A model generated the notes under the pieces. It was not told the DNA's origin, did not search any database, and saw nothing but the letters and a program-made list of their open reading frames with translations. Made by a program: the position numbers and the translations under genes. From assembly GCA_019359015.1 (NCBI GenBank), contig JAHHID010000030.1, positions 1 to 64,000 on the forward strand: a DNA stretch of 64,000 nt. The letters are read 5' to 3'. Position 1 is the first letter of the stretch. Each line of letters begins with the position of its first letter. Shown here in pieces: positions 1 through 9,358 of the stretch. The DNA comes from Spirirestis rafaelensis WJT71-NPBG6. GTDB taxonomy: Bacteria > Cyanobacteriota > Cyanobacteriia > Cyanobacteriales > Nostocaceae.

Positions 1-109
1 TCATCCTCGTCAAGAACTTTGAGAGAACTCTAGAAGACAGCGACTGCCAAGGTTAATCTTTGTTTTATTCGGCTGATGGTTAAGAGACTTGCAACCCCTT
101 CTTAGATCT

Positions 110-410
110 CAAATCGGTTCTATAGAACAGATCAAGTTTTTCTATATATACCAAGGCTAAATCAAAGTCGGATTTTTCTAGGCTTCTCTAACCATTAGTC
201 GCGGATTTGTCTTGGTGCAGCGATTATCTGCGACATAATTACCTAAAGCTTCATCAAACCAAGCGTACTTACACTTATATTTTAAATTAAACACCAAATC
301 GTAAGCAAGGCTATTCGCCAACAAGTTTTAAAACTCCCCAACTACGCTTTAAGGCATAAAGAATCGCAGCTTGTTCTGCTATGTCTCCCCTTGCCTTTGT
401 GTCTATCTGC
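110..410 (-). pseudogene. Decayed PD-(D/E)XK endonuclease (group I intron-associated type)
   Basis: Reading the minus strand in shifting frames gives an almost continuous protein: KGDIAEQAAILYALK (about 400-350), then NSLAYDLVFNLKYK and YAWFDEALGNYVADN down to RLMVREA, which ends in TAG at 178-180, then SDFDLALVYIEKLDLFY in another frame down to about 120. These blocks match, from memory, the cyanobacterial PD-(D/E)XK endonuclease family (PF11645), including the GDIAE start and the YDLVF segment. Two frame changes (near 325 and 180) and in-frame stops make an intact product impossible. No neighbouring intron or partner gene is visible. The family call rests on recalled family sequence; the frame breaks are seen directly. 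Confidence 0.6.
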
Positions 411-444
411 AATTTGTGGAATAGGTGCTAATCAGCATAAAACA

Positions 445-480
445 AAACCCTGCAACACTGAAGTGTTGCAGGGTTTGTTT
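445..480 (-). terminator. Strong hairpin terminator after tRNA-fMet
   Basis: A perfect inverted repeat of 15 bases (aaaccctgcaacact at 445-459, its complement at 462-476) has a very short loop and is flanked by T-rich sequence on both strands. It lies just downstream of the leftward tRNA gene, so it most likely ends that transcript; it could also act on rightward transcripts. Confidence 0.7.
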
Positions 481-486
481 TTAACT

Positions 487-563
<77 letters not shown>

Positions 564-604
564 TCGTCTTTATTAACTATAACCCAAGCTTTTAAATTTG
601 GCAA

Positions 605-1558
605 CTACAAAAGTGATAATTCTCCAACAACTTCTAAACGCTTGTATTTACCGAAGCTCATAAACTTTTCTGAGAGGCTTTGAGCGACGCTGGGGCTAAT
701 CCAGCCCATCTGTTGAAGCACGTGAATGGCAACGGCGTATTTTGCTCGCTTTGCGCCATCCATGACTTTAATTGCCAATCCCATGCCTTCACCAAGTCGA
801 GAAATGCACTGCACTCCTTCGGCACCGGCTTTGCTTACCAGTTCCCCTGGAGCCAAGCGCATCAGTTCCGTATCAAATTCTCCGTCTCCTGCGACCAAAT
901 TTGGATGATGAGTCATGGCACGGACAATGCGTTCCATATCCAAATTGCTACCAGAGGCTAGCAGAGCATACAAAGACGCTATTTGAGCAAGTTGCATCAA
1001 ATAAGTAGGCACGCCACAATCATCACGAGCGCTGATAAATTCTTCTGCTGGCATTCGTAGCAATTCTGCTACTTTGCTGAGAATCAACTGCTGGATGGGG
1101 TGTTTGCGTTCCAAGTAGTTATTTAAAGGAAAATGGCGCTGTTGACACACGGCTAACATCCCCGCATGTTTCCCAGAGCAGTTGTATTCTAAACGACTTC
1201 TTTTTCCTTCGGGAATCGGACATTGGAGTATATTTGGATCAAGATCGGCACGCCAAAGAATATTAAATGCTTGTCGTACCTGCTCGATTGTACCTTTGTG
1301 AGAAGATACGATAATTGCTAAGTCGCGATCGCTCAATTCATAACGTTCCAGTGTACCTGTGCCGGTAACAGCAAGTGCCTGAAATGGTTTTAGGGCTGAA
1401 CGGACAAAAGTAGCAGTTTCCGCGTTTCCCGCAACGGATAGCACCCGTCCCCGTTCATCGCAGACAACAGCTTGGACTATGTGCCTCGATTCAATAATGC
1501 CTTCCCGCAGCAACCTAACTTCAAGTGCTGCCGCTTGAGTTCGTTTTCCCCTGGTCAT
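605..1558 (-). CDS. Asparaginase family protein (PF06089 type)
   Basis: A 317-residue cytoplasmic protein of the thermolabile or Rhizobium-type L-asparaginase family (PF06089), which hydrolyses asparagine to aspartate and ammonia. Visible family blocks are the ETATFVRSALKPFQAL segment near residue 47, SSHKGT at 85-90, NCSGKHAGML at 126-135, DDCGVPTY at 179-186 and the glycine-rich GLGEGMGLAIKV near the end. Length is normal for the family. It is the last gene of a leftward group behind yqeK, rsfS and the CGLD27 gene, but a gap of about 100 bases leaves its cotranscription open. The ATG at 1558 is the first in frame. The family is clear; substrate preference is inferred. Confidence 0.88.
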   Translation of the reverse strand: MTRGKRTQAAALEVRLLREGIIESRHIVQAVVCDERGRVLSVAGNAETATFVRSALKPFQALAVTGTGTLERYELSDRDLAIIVSSHKGTIEQVRQAFNILWRADLDPNILQCPIPEGKRSRLEYNCSGKHAGMLAVCQQRHFPLNNYLERKHPIQQLILSKVAELLRMPAEEFISARDDCGVPTYLMQLAQIASLYALLASGSNLDMERIVRAMTHHPNLVAGDGEFDTELMRLAPGELVSKAGAEGVQCISRLGEGMGLAIKVMDGAKRAKYAVAIHVLQQMGWISPSVAQSLSEKFMSFGKYKRLEVVGELSLL

Positions 1559-1664
1559 GGGTGAGAATATATCATTGTTTTGTCCTTTGTCAATAGTCCA
1601 GAGTTAAAAGTCCATAGTCAAGAGTTGATTGACCGTTGACTGTTAACTGAAGACTTGTGACTAT

Positions 1665-2165
1665 TTAAAGTAAATGCCAAATTATCGTACCAGCAACTAA
1701 CAATCCCGCCAAGCAAAGAGTCGTTATTTGTAAGCGACGGATAATCGGTTTGATTTCATAGCTGACTATTAAGCGATCGCGCATGAGGACGGATTCGGGT
1801 TTTGTCCAAGTTTGACCGTCGTACCAACCTGATTCTTCATAAAATATTACCGGACTGAACAGGCGATCGCGTACATAAGACCAGCCCAAATACAGCCTTA
1901 TCAGTCCCAGAACTACCCCAACACTCGCTCCACCGGCTCCACATAGCAGAAACTGGGCAATATATTTATTTGGGGTAAAACTTGCCGCTGCAACTGGTGC
2001 TGCCAGTACCCAAGATAAACCCCAAATCCAAACCATTTTTGTGATATAATCGCGCCAACTTAAGGTGCAATCACGAAATAGCCAGGAAATTTTTAATTCT
2101 TCATACTCATTGAGCGGTTGCTGTTCAGCGGGAACTGGGCAATTTGAAACCGAGGAATTTATCAT
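1665..2165 (-). CDS. CGLD27-like membrane protein (DUF1230)
   Basis: A 166-residue protein with the conserved start [17 protein letters not shown] typical of CGLD27/DUF1230 proteins, which are found in cyanobacteria, algae and plants. Hydrophobic stretches at about residues 45-65, 72-95 and near the C terminus suggest three or four membrane helices, probably in the thylakoid or plasma membrane. The plant relatives have been linked to iron or photosynthesis, but no biochemical role can be read here. A longer reading frame starts at 2225, but the ATG at 2165 overlaps the rsfS stop by four bases (ATGA), the usual sign of translational coupling, so this start is preferred. Confidence 0.85.
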   Translation of the reverse strand: MINSSVSNCPVPAEQQPLNEYEELKISWLFRDCTLSWRDYITKMVWIWGLSWVLAAPVAAASFTPNKYIAQFLLCGAGGASVGVVLGLIRLYLGWSYVRDRLFSPVIFYEESGWYDGQTWTKPESVLMRDRLIVSYEIKPIIRRLQITTLCLAGLLVAGTIIWHLL

Positions 2166-2620
2166 GTTGATTTTCCCCCACCCTCCGACGGGTTTGGATA
2201 CTCTATGCGTTCCGCATGACCCCAAAAGGCTTCTAAATTATAAAACTCACGTTCTTTCGGCATCATGACGTGAACGATCACTTCACCGTAATCGTGCAGC
2301 ACCCAACTTCCCTCGGCTTTTCCTGCTGTCCGCAAGGGATTTCGTTGCCACTCAGTATTGACTTTTTCTTCTATTGCGTCGGCGATCGCCCTTACTTGTA
2401 CCCTTGAATAACCAGTCATCATGACAAAGTAATCTGCCAAGTAAGATACTTCTGCTACATGAAGCAATACAATATCACCTGCTTTGCGGTCCGATGCGGC
2501 TTCGACGATAGTTTCCGCTAATTTTCTACTCATCTGCTCGCTGCCAGTTGATGAGCTTTCTACCGCTTTCTTGCTTAAAAATACAGATTGTAATGGAATT
2601 CCTTGGAAATAATCAGACAT
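2162..2620 (-). CDS. rsfS: Ribosome silencing factor RsfS
   Basis: A 152-residue RsfS/Iojap-family protein. It binds ribosomal protein uL14 on the large subunit and blocks subunit joining when nutrients are short. The domain covers about residues 32-140, with the signature blocks [33 protein letters not shown] and [14 protein letters not shown]. The N-terminal 30 residues are an extension common in cyanobacterial homologues. The gene lies 121 bases behind yqeK, a pairing also found in many other bacteria, and its stop overlaps the start of the next gene. Confidence 0.95.
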   Translation of the reverse strand: MSDYFQGIPLQSVFLSKKAVESSSTGSEQMSRKLAETIVEAASDRKAGDIVLLHVAEVSYLADYFVMMTGYSRVQVRAIADAIEEKVNTEWQRNPLRTAGKAEGSWVLHDYGEVIVHVMMPKEREFYNLEAFWGHAERIEYPNPSEGGGKST

Positions 2621-2741
2621 TAAACCTCAGGTGCTTTCTGTTTTTTTTTCAACTCGTTTTTACAATTCTTAATACAATTTAAATTAATAGAATTGTAAAT
2701 GTGCGAACCCGTTTTTTTGAATACTAACAAAAAATCGATGT

Positions 2742-3383
2742 TTATGAAGTTGCATTTATAATTGGTGTGATGAAGTTACCATCGACGGAAGTAGACAAAG
2801 GGACGGATTGTGGTTTGCTTTTTGATTTTTGCAAGAACCAATTGCGGGTGGCGATTGTGCGGGGATGAATCAAGCAATAACTTTCGATTAAGAATTTTAA
2901 AGAATAATCGCTAGTTTTCCAAACAGCCCGGTCTATATTTTCTCGGCTAACTAGTCGTAAATTTTCTAATTCTGGGGTATCGCCGCGTCCTGGCTCCAGA
3001 GTGTCTGCTAAAAACACGATACAGCTGAGGAGACTCATACCTGGTCTACCTAAAGTGTGATTGGCGATCGCTTGTAATACTTCTTCATCCTCAACGCCAA
3101 ATGTATCTCTAGCAACAATCGCACTTACGTCTGCATGTAACAGATGGGGGGCAGCTTCCATCACATAATCAACTTCTAAACCCTCTTGACGTGCCATTTC
3201 CAAGAGCTTCTGTGGCGGAAAATATTTTGCCAAATCGTGCATCAACCCTGATGTAGCAGCTTTTGTTACATCTTCTTCATAATGAACAGCTAGCTCGCTT
3301 GCCATCTGCTCTACTCTGAGAATATGGTTGACCCTAGAAGGAGGCACATTTTCTGCTAACCAGGCTAGGACTTGTTCGCGCAT
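2742..3383 (-). CDS. yqeK: HD-domain Ap4A hydrolase YqeK
   Basis: A 213-residue HD-domain metallohydrolase of the YqeK family, which splits diadenosine tetraphosphate symmetrically into two ADP. The metal-binding residues are visible as H20 (VNHILR), H49-D50 (MHDLAK) and further histidines in APHLLHAD and IANHTLGR. Residues 180-213 form a tail beyond the usual core (about 185-190 residues). It heads the leftward group yqeK-rsfS-CGLD27, a common bacterial order. In bacteria the family often adjoins nadD, but nadD is not present here. Confidence 0.92.
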   Translation of the reverse strand: MREQVLAWLAENVPPSRVNHILRVEQMASELAVHYEEDVTKAATSGLMHDLAKYFPPQKLLEMARQEGLEVDYVMEAAPHLLHADVSAIVARDTFGVEDEEVLQAIANHTLGRPGMSLLSCIVFLADTLEPGRGDTPELENLRLVSRENIDRAVWKTSDYSLKFLIESYCLIHPRTIATRNWFLQKSKSKPQSVPLSTSVDGNFITPIINATS

Positions 3384-3638
3384 AATGGCTGTACCAAATT
3401 GAAGCTTTTGGCAAAAAACCCCTACTGAGGAATGATAAATTTATATTTTTTATTTTAACTCAGTTCTAAGTTTGAATTGGGTGAATTGAGCGATCGCCTA
3501 ACTTTTTGCCCTATATACCTATATTTTACACATTTAAACAGCCAGAAGCAGGAGCTAGTTTTAAAGTATCTCCTGCTAATCTGCTTAAGCGTGAATCTTT
3601 ATGAAGATGAAAAATATAACTTTAATTAGTCTTATAGA

Positions 3639-4910
3639 TTAGACTTCCTGTTTTGACACTAGCGTAGACTGAATAACTCGAGTCTGTGCCTTAACTGAGT
3701 AACACAAAGACTCATAATTATTTAAGGCTTGGTCAAAGGAATATTGCTCAATAGCAAATTGACGACTGTTATAACCGAGAGTTTTAACTTTTTCTGGATC
3801 TTCATACAAGTCTAAAACTGCCGTTGCTAAAGCTTGCGAGTCTTCTGGAGTCACAACAACACCACCCCCGCTTTGTCTGATGGCTCTTGCTGCTGTACCA
3901 TTATCAGGTACAGATGCGACTAACGCCCGACCGCTAGCAAGTAGCACTTGAATTTTTGATGGCATATTGAAGGATATAACATTTTTCTTTTGCACCACCA
4001 AACCCACATCAGCAGCAGCTAACATTTCTGGCAGCTTTTCGCGGGGTTGAAAAGGTAGTAGCAAAACGTTATCTGCACCGATATCTTGACACTCTTGTTG
4101 CAATCGCTGTAAACCTTTTGCCTCACCCACAATCACAAAAGCAATATCTGGAACATCGCGCAAAGCAGCAGCAGCTTTAACAACAGTTTCTAAGCCTTGG
4201 GTGAGGGCTATATTTCCAGAATACAGCACGACAAATTTGCCATCTAGGTTATGTGCCTTGCGAAAAGCGTTATCTTCCTTTGGTAAAGGGTGGATAAAAT
4301 TCACATCAACCCAGTTAGGAATTTGCACGATTTTGTTAGCCGCTACACCTTTAGAACGCAAATTGTCTACAAACCCATCAGCGATGACGCTAATTTTTGT
4401 TGCAGTGCGGTAAGCAAACTTTTCTAAAGTGGCAAAAACCTGGATGAGAAATTTATTTTTGAGTAAACCGACGTGAACAGCCGCTTCTGGTAATATATCT
4501 TGAAGATTTAACACTACCGGGCAATCATGCAGCCATCCTAAAAGGGTAGTTGGGATGCAAACCGGTAAAGATGGTGACGTGGAGAGAATTACATCTGGAC
4601 GCCAGCCAAAGAGCGCGGGCAAAAAACTCGAGACAACGAAGCTAGCATCTAGCAACACTCGATCTAGCAACTTGGGTTGGGGACGAGTCCAAACATAACT
4701 GCGTTGGATTTGAACGCCATTTTTATATTCATTAACGTATAACTTGCCCCGATAACCCTCGTATATTTGACGTTCAGGGTAGTTAGGCATAGCGGTGACT
4801 ACGCGTACTTCATGCCCGCGTTTGACTAGTCCCTCTGCTAATTCAGTCATTAGAGGGGCTATACCAATTGGTTCTGGATAATAGTTGTAGGAGTAAATTA
4901 AAATTCGCAT
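3639..4910 (-). CDS. Glycosyltransferase family 4 (WbuB-like)
   Basis: A 423-residue GT-B glycosyltransferase. The N-terminal acceptor domain begins MRILIYSYNYYPEPIGIAP, a typical WcaI/WbuB start that includes PEPIGIAP. The C-terminal donor domain has YSGNIALTQGLETVV, VIVGEAKG and the donor-binding stretch around FNMPSKIQVLLASGRALVA. It would transfer a sugar from a nucleotide donor to a lipid-linked oligosaccharide at the cytoplasmic face of the membrane. The neighbouring STAS-sugar-phosphate transferase, on the same strand 836 bases upstream, suggests a shared role in capsule or exopolysaccharide assembly. The donor sugar cannot be read from sequence. Confidence 0.88.
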   Translation of the reverse strand: MRILIYSYNYYPEPIGIAPLMTELAEGLVKRGHEVRVVTAMPNYPERQIYEGYRGKLYVNEYKNGVQIQRSYVWTRPQPKLLDRVLLDASFVVSSFLPALFGWRPDVILSTSPSLPVCIPTTLLGWLHDCPVVLNLQDILPEAAVHVGLLKNKFLIQVFATLEKFAYRTATKISVIADGFVDNLRSKGVAANKIVQIPNWVDVNFIHPLPKEDNAFRKAHNLDGKFVVLYSGNIALTQGLETVVKAAAALRDVPDIAFVIVGEAKGLQRLQQECQDIGADNVLLLPFQPREKLPEMLAAADVGLVVQKKNVISFNMPSKIQVLLASGRALVASVPDNGTAARAIRQSGGGVVVTPEDSQALATAVLDLYEDPEKVKTLGYNSRQFAIEQYSFDQALNNYESLCYSVKAQTRVIQSTLVSKQEV

Positions 4911-5746
4911 AAAAATTTATTCAGAATGACCCCGGTTTTTTGTTTAATGAATCACAACATTTGTTGGCAAAATGGCTTTGCACTTACGTTGCGACTATGT
5001 TTTAATTTTGGCTTGAAAATCTATTAATGTCAGTGATTATTCGTTGAAGATTTAGTAAAAATTGATAACATGTGCTGAGTTAGTAGATGATATTTTTTTA
5101 CTCTTTGATTAAGTTGTAAGGTATACTTTTTATTATTTAGTTGCGTAAAAACCGTATATTTATTATTTAAATAGGACATAACCCACGGCATATTTTGCTA
5201 ACAACAGCAGTACTGCCACGGTTTTTAATCAATTTCTGACTAGAAAATTTAGATTTAAGCTTAAAAAATATTGCAAGTTGTCTCCCACTAGCCTTGCCTG
5301 GAGGCATTTTTAAAGAGAAAATACGGCAATATACAAACCATTGCTTTGCGGGTTCTGTTACTTAATCCCTAGAGGTTTTTTCAAAAAGATTATTGACAGT
5401 ACAAAAGCGATCGCACTCCTATCGTGACAAAAATCTATTTATGTAAATCTACCCATATAAATTTTAAAATTTTTCTTTTGGTAGATGTTCTGTGTAAGCT
5501 GCGTCAAAACGAGAATCCCGGTTTCTCAAAGAAACCGGGATTCGGAACATACCGTGTCTTATATGCATTGAAGAACAGCTCTGTTGTGTCCGGTTTTTAC
5601 CGAATTGAATCAAGCCGCGATGTTCTTCTAGTCGAAAGTCCGAGTGATATTGCTCTTAAGTGGAACAGAAAAGGGTAGGACATTTTGTGTGTTTTGGTTG
5701 AAACTGCCCTTCTTTGTTGCACTAATTTGGCTAATTGGCTAATTGG
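4911..5746. other. Gene-free AT-rich stretch with a 13-bp hairpin
   Basis: No convincing gene is seen. At 5513-5543 there is a perfect hairpin (gaatcccggtttc, loop tcaaa, complement), a type of dispersed palindrome common in filamentous cyanobacteria. At 5727-5750 the octamer ttggctaa is repeated about three times directly beyond the end of the downstream gene. An 84-codon open frame at 5424-5678 runs through the hairpin, has no recognisable ribosome binding site, and matches no family known to me. Confidence 0.6.
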
Positions 5747-6742
5747 CTAAACAGCACCACTATTTCTATTAAATAGGACGGCTACCGTTTTGAAAATCAG
5801 TTTTAAATCGTACACTAAGCTCCAGTTTTTTTGATACTGCAAATCTAAGCGAATTACATCTTCAAAACTACGTACAGCAGAGCGCCCATTTACTTGCCAT
5901 TCTCCTGTCATACCGGGTTTAACATCCAAACGTTGCCACTCCGGTACTTCATAGCGTTCCACCTCATCGGGTGTGGGTGGTCTAGTGCCAACTAAACTCA
6001 TTTCTCCTTTTAGGACGTTCCAAAATTGGGGAAGTTCATCCAAACTGGTTCGCCGCAAAAAGCGCCCTACCCGTGTAATTCTTGGGTCGTTGTCATTCTT
6101 AAAGAAAGCACCTTCGACTTGGTTTTTGACTTGAGATTTCTTCGCTTCTGCATCGACACACATCGAGCGGAATTTCCAAATCTGAAAACGTTTACCCATC
6201 CAAGCACAGCGGGTTTGCTTAAAGAAAATGGGACCGGGATCGTTGATTTGAATGGCGATCGCTATGGGAATAAACAAAACTCCCGTAATTACCAAACCTA
6301 CCAATGACCCGATAACATCTATAACTCGTTTCATCCAAGAGCGTACCGAAGGATGAGTAGTTGGTAACTGCTCACCCAACTGGCGGGGTTCTATGGGTGG
6401 CGCATTGCCCATAGACTCAATCGAAAAAACCTGATCCAGTCCTGTGAGGTTAAGCACAGCCATTACCTGAGGGGTAACCTTCCGCAGTGCCATTTCGATC
6501 CCTTTTTCCTGAGCGGTCTTAAAATTACTGACGAGGGCACCTAAACCACTACTGTCCATAAAAGTAGTTTGGTGGAAGTCAATAATTATTTGCTTGGGAT
6601 GGGAATTCTCCTCAATTAACTCTTGGCAGATTTGCTTAAAGGTTACAGCCTCAAGCACGCTCAACCGTGCGGGTATCTGCACTATAGCCGTGTCGTTTAG
6701 GGAAGTAACCGGAAAATCCACCTCTTTGGGTTGGCTAGTCAT
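5747..6742 (-). CDS. STAS domain fused to bacterial sugar transferase
   Basis: A 331-residue fusion. Residues about 8-110 form an STAS domain like anti-sigma-factor antagonists, with the phosphorylatable-serine motif DSSGLG at 63-68. Residues 137-331 form a sugar-phosphate transferase of the WcaJ/RfbP family (PF02397): one membrane helix near 143-163, then KFRSMC, RTSLDELPQFWNVLKG, MSLVGTRP and VKPGMTGEWQVNGR. This enzyme class moves a hexose-1-phosphate onto undecaprenyl phosphate, the first step of exopolysaccharide assembly. The STAS part suggests control by a kinase/phosphatase switch, which is inference. A longer frame with a TTG start reaches 6799, but the ATG at 6742 sits just before the STAS fold and is preferred. 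Confidence 0.88.
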   Translation of the reverse strand: MTSQPKEVDFPVTSLNDTAIVQIPARLSVLEAVTFKQICQELIEENSHPKQIIIDFHQTTFMDSSGLGALVSNFKTAQEKGIEMALRKVTPQVMAVLNLTGLDQVFSIESMGNAPPIEPRQLGEQLPTTHPSVRSWMKRVIDVIGSLVGLVITGVLFIPIAIAIQINDPGPIFFKQTRCAWMGKRFQIWKFRSMCVDAEAKKSQVKNQVEGAFFKNDNDPRITRVGRFLRRTSLDELPQFWNVLKGEMSLVGTRPPTPDEVERYEVPEWQRLDVKPGMTGEWQVNGRSAVRSFEDVIRLDLQYQKNWSLVYDLKLIFKTVAVLFNRNSGAV

Positions 6743-6963
6743 GAAGCTCTGCACTTTCGTTGCCTTATAAATGTAATCTGCCAAACGCTGTTTTCTCAAT
6801 AGCGAGTAACTTAATAACCATGTTTAATCACTAGGCATCAAGTTAATTGCTAGTAGCTTGGTGTGAAATTGAATATCGTCTGCGACGATTCACAATATAA
6901 CAAGAAGCTAAAAAACATCCTTATTATTGTGTCGGCGCAACGAGTACGTGTTGCTATCATCGA

Positions 6964-7471
6964 ATGACTGCTAATACTGTTACACCAACCGCACGCCTGG
7001 TCGAGGTCATTTGGTGCCATTCAAGGAGAAGGACTGAATGTGGGAACACGTCAAATTTTGATTTGGTTTGCTCTTTGTGACTTGCGCTATCACAAAAGTG
7101 ACAGCGCTCACACTTGGAATGCACCCTCCAGTTGTCCGATAGAGCGATCGCCTGGATTACGTGATTTTTAAATTCACTCAAATCCTTTCCCACTACCCAT
7201 CTTAATAGAATGGGTTGAGCAGCAAAATCTACCTTGTCTACACGATAACATTAGCTTAACTGGGGACGAACGACTTCTTCATGCCCCATTTTTAAGAGAA
7301 TTTTTACCTCCAATCCGCTCCACCACTGGTTTATCTCTATACCTGGAGACTGGGGGACATCCCCCAGAACAACTAGCGATAATTTTGCCCTACTTAGATT
7401 GTGTAGGTATGGTGAAGCTACCCAGTGTTAGTGCCGAAAGCCAGTGGCAAGAACATGCAAAATTTTTATAA
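6964..7471 (+). pseudogene. Decayed queE-like radical SAM gene
   Basis: The plus strand encodes a broken copy of the cyanobacterial 7-carboxy-7-deazaguanine synthase (QueE)-like radical SAM protein. It starts MTANTVTPTARLVEV, shifts frame near 7010, then reads IQGEGLNVGTRQILIWFALCD with the expected iron-sulphur motif degraded to CDLRYHKSDSAHTWN (only one of three cysteines is left). It hits TAA just after GLRDF, then continues in frame as IEWVEQQNLP, SLTGDERLLHAPFLREFLP, TTGLSLYLETGGHPPEQLA and KLPSVSAESQW before stopping at 7469-7471, far short of a full C terminus. The intact family sequence is recalled; the frameshift, stop and lost cysteines are seen directly. Confidence 0.8.
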
Positions 7472-7694
7472 CTATGTCATATGGAAGATTTATAGGTTTT
7501 TGTCAAGATAATAATTTCTGAAAAGACAGATCCATAAGAGTTGGAAGTTCCCCGAAATTACTTTTAAATACTAACTAATAACCACCATCGACTTTTGTAA
7601 AGCTATCATCAAGCAAAAAAGAAATTTGATGAATTTTTTGCGTAATAATCAGTACATAGTTTAACGGTTAACCTGTCCTTAATACGGAAGCCAG

Positions 7695-9260
7695 ATGCTG
7701 AAAAAGATGATTATTTGGGTTTTAGCCATGATGAAAGCAAAACATTGGCTTTCCGTATTAAGCTGTTCGGTGATAGCCTGTGCAGCCAGTGTTACGGGGT
7801 ATGCAACATCAGCCTACGGTCTTTCTCTGACCAATACTCTGACAATTCCTGGTGAAAGTACGGATTTATTCCCTTCAGCGGGAAATAGTGCCAATGTTAA
7901 CCGATTGGGATTTTTCTCGGATCTCTACTACGATCGCTACCAGAACGTTTATTATGGTTTAAGCGATCGCGGACCTGGTGGCGGTGTGATTGACTACAAT
8001 ACGCGAGTACAGAAATTTTCTTTAGATGTAGATCGAAACACGGGGGCGATCGCTAACTTTAAAGTATTGGATACTATTCTTTTCACCAAGGATGGTCAAA
8101 ACTTCAACGGCTTGAAGCCTGATTTATTACCCAACGGCAATAAAGGATCTCTTGGTCTTAGCTTTGACCCAGAGGGCTTTGCTGTAGCTTCTAATGGCAA
8201 TTTCTACGTCTCTGATGAATATGGTCCCTCTGTTTACGAATTTAGCCCTACAGGGTCATTTATCCGGGCATTTGCAACTCCAGAAAATATAATTCCCAAA
8301 CAGAGTAATGGGACAATTAACTATGTTGATGGTCGTCCAACCATTACTAGCGGTCGCCAAGATAACCGAGGATTTGAAGGGTTAACTCTTAGTGCGGATG
8401 GCAGCAAACTATACACATTGCTGCAAGACCCCTTGGTGAATGAGGGTTCGCCGGATGGTCGGCGCGGTCGCAATATAAGATTAGTAGAATTTGATACGAA
8501 AAAGGGAGAAAGTACTGCTCAGTACATTTATCAATTAGAAAGTTTGGCAGATATTAACGATCGCATTCCGGGAACTGATGATGATTTTGGGGCAAATTCT
8601 CAAGGTCGCAATATTGGAATCAGTGCAATCACAGCTTTGAATGACAAAGAATTTTTAGTTCTAGAACGAGATAATCGCGGGTTTGGGGTAGACGCACTAC
8701 TAGGTCTAACTGAAAACCCATCCACAACACCAGAGCCTGTTGGTAGCAAGCGTGTATACAAGATTAACTTGACGGATGCAACCGATGTTAGCGGTATCAG
8801 TCTGGCAAATACTAATACTTTGCTAGCAGGGGTCAATCCCGTCAACAAATCGCTATTTTTGGATATTGCTAAAGCTTTAAGTCCAGATAATCCGGGAGAT
8901 TGGACAAAGATAGCAGAAAAAATGGAAGGACTAGCGATCGGTCCGCAACTTAAAGATGGTTCCTATACGCTGCTAGTTGGCACTGATAATGATTACAGCG
9001 TGACGCAAATTGATGATCAGCCGACTCAGTTCGATATTTGTAGTAACAACAATGGTACTAGCGTTAGCCGCTTACCCATCGATAAAGGCTGTCCTACGGG
9101 ACAAAAGTTAATCCCTGGCTACCTTTATTCATTTAAAGTCAGTGCCGCTGAGTTGGGCAACTTCGTTCCATCTAAGAAAGTACCAGAACCAACGGCAACT
9201 GTTGGAGTAATGCTGCTAGGTTTGAGCGGCTTTTGGCTGAAACGGCGAATTAAAAACTAG
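7695..9260 (+). CDS. Esterase-like phytase-family protein with PEP-CTERM anchor
   Basis: A 521-residue exported protein. An N-terminal signal peptide (hydrophobic stretch around residues 18-42) is followed by a beta-propeller-like domain of the 'esterase-like activity of phytase' family (PF13449), with DPEGFAVASNGNFYVSDEYGP, NRGFEGLTLSADGSKLYTLLQ and EFLVLERDNRGFG. The C terminus is a PEP-CTERM sorting signal: VPEP near 496, a hydrophobic helix, then KRR. Such proteins are handled by an exosortase and released or anchored at the surface. The ATG at 7695 is the first in frame; ATGs at 7728 and 7731 give a more ordinary signal peptide and are real alternatives. Catalytic activity is not established by the sequence. 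Confidence 0.88.
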   Translation: MLKKMIIWVLAMMKAKHWLSVLSCSVIACAASVTGYATSAYGLSLTNTLTIPGESTDLFPSAGNSANVNRLGFFSDLYYDRYQNVYYGLSDRGPGGGVIDYNTRVQKFSLDVDRNTGAIANFKVLDTILFTKDGQNFNGLKPDLLPNGNKGSLGLSFDPEGFAVASNGNFYVSDEYGPSVYEFSPTGSFIRAFATPENIIPKQSNGTINYVDGRPTITSGRQDNRGFEGLTLSADGSKLYTLLQDPLVNEGSPDGRRGRNIRLVEFDTKKGESTAQYIYQLESLADINDRIPGTDDDFGANSQGRNIGISAITALNDKEFLVLERDNRGFGVDALLGLTENPSTTPEPVGSKRVYKINLTDATDVSGISLANTNTLLAGVNPVNKSLFLDIAKALSPDNPGDWTKIAEKMEGLAIGPQLKDGSYTLLVGTDNDYSVTQIDDQPTQFDICSNNNGTSVSRLPIDKGCPTGQKLIPGYLYSFKVSAAELGNFVPSKKVPEPTATVGVMLLGLSGFWLKRRIKN

Positions 9261-9358
9261 GGACTAGGGACTAGGGACTAAAAATAAAGAACTATCTTCT
9301 TGTCCCCCTGTCCCCCTGTCCCCCTGTCTCCCCGTCTCCCCGTCTCCCCGTCTCCCCT
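9259..9358. repeat. Short tandem repeats (heptamer and octamer)
   Basis: Directly after the PEP-CTERM gene the heptamer ctaggga is repeated about three times (9259-9281). It is followed by runs of the octamers tgtccccc (three copies from 9301) and gtctcccc (about five copies to 9358), reaching the stop codon of the convergent DUF3318 gene. These are the short tandemly repeated repetitive sequences typical of filamentous cyanobacteria. Confidence 0.9.

Noticed and set aside
5424-5678. An 84-codon plus-strand open frame.
   Set aside because: It runs through a perfect hairpin, has no ribosome binding site, and resembles no known protein.
6957-7193. A 78-codon minus-strand open frame.
   Set aside because: It is the antisense of the broken queE-like gene, whose recognisable protein is on the plus strand.
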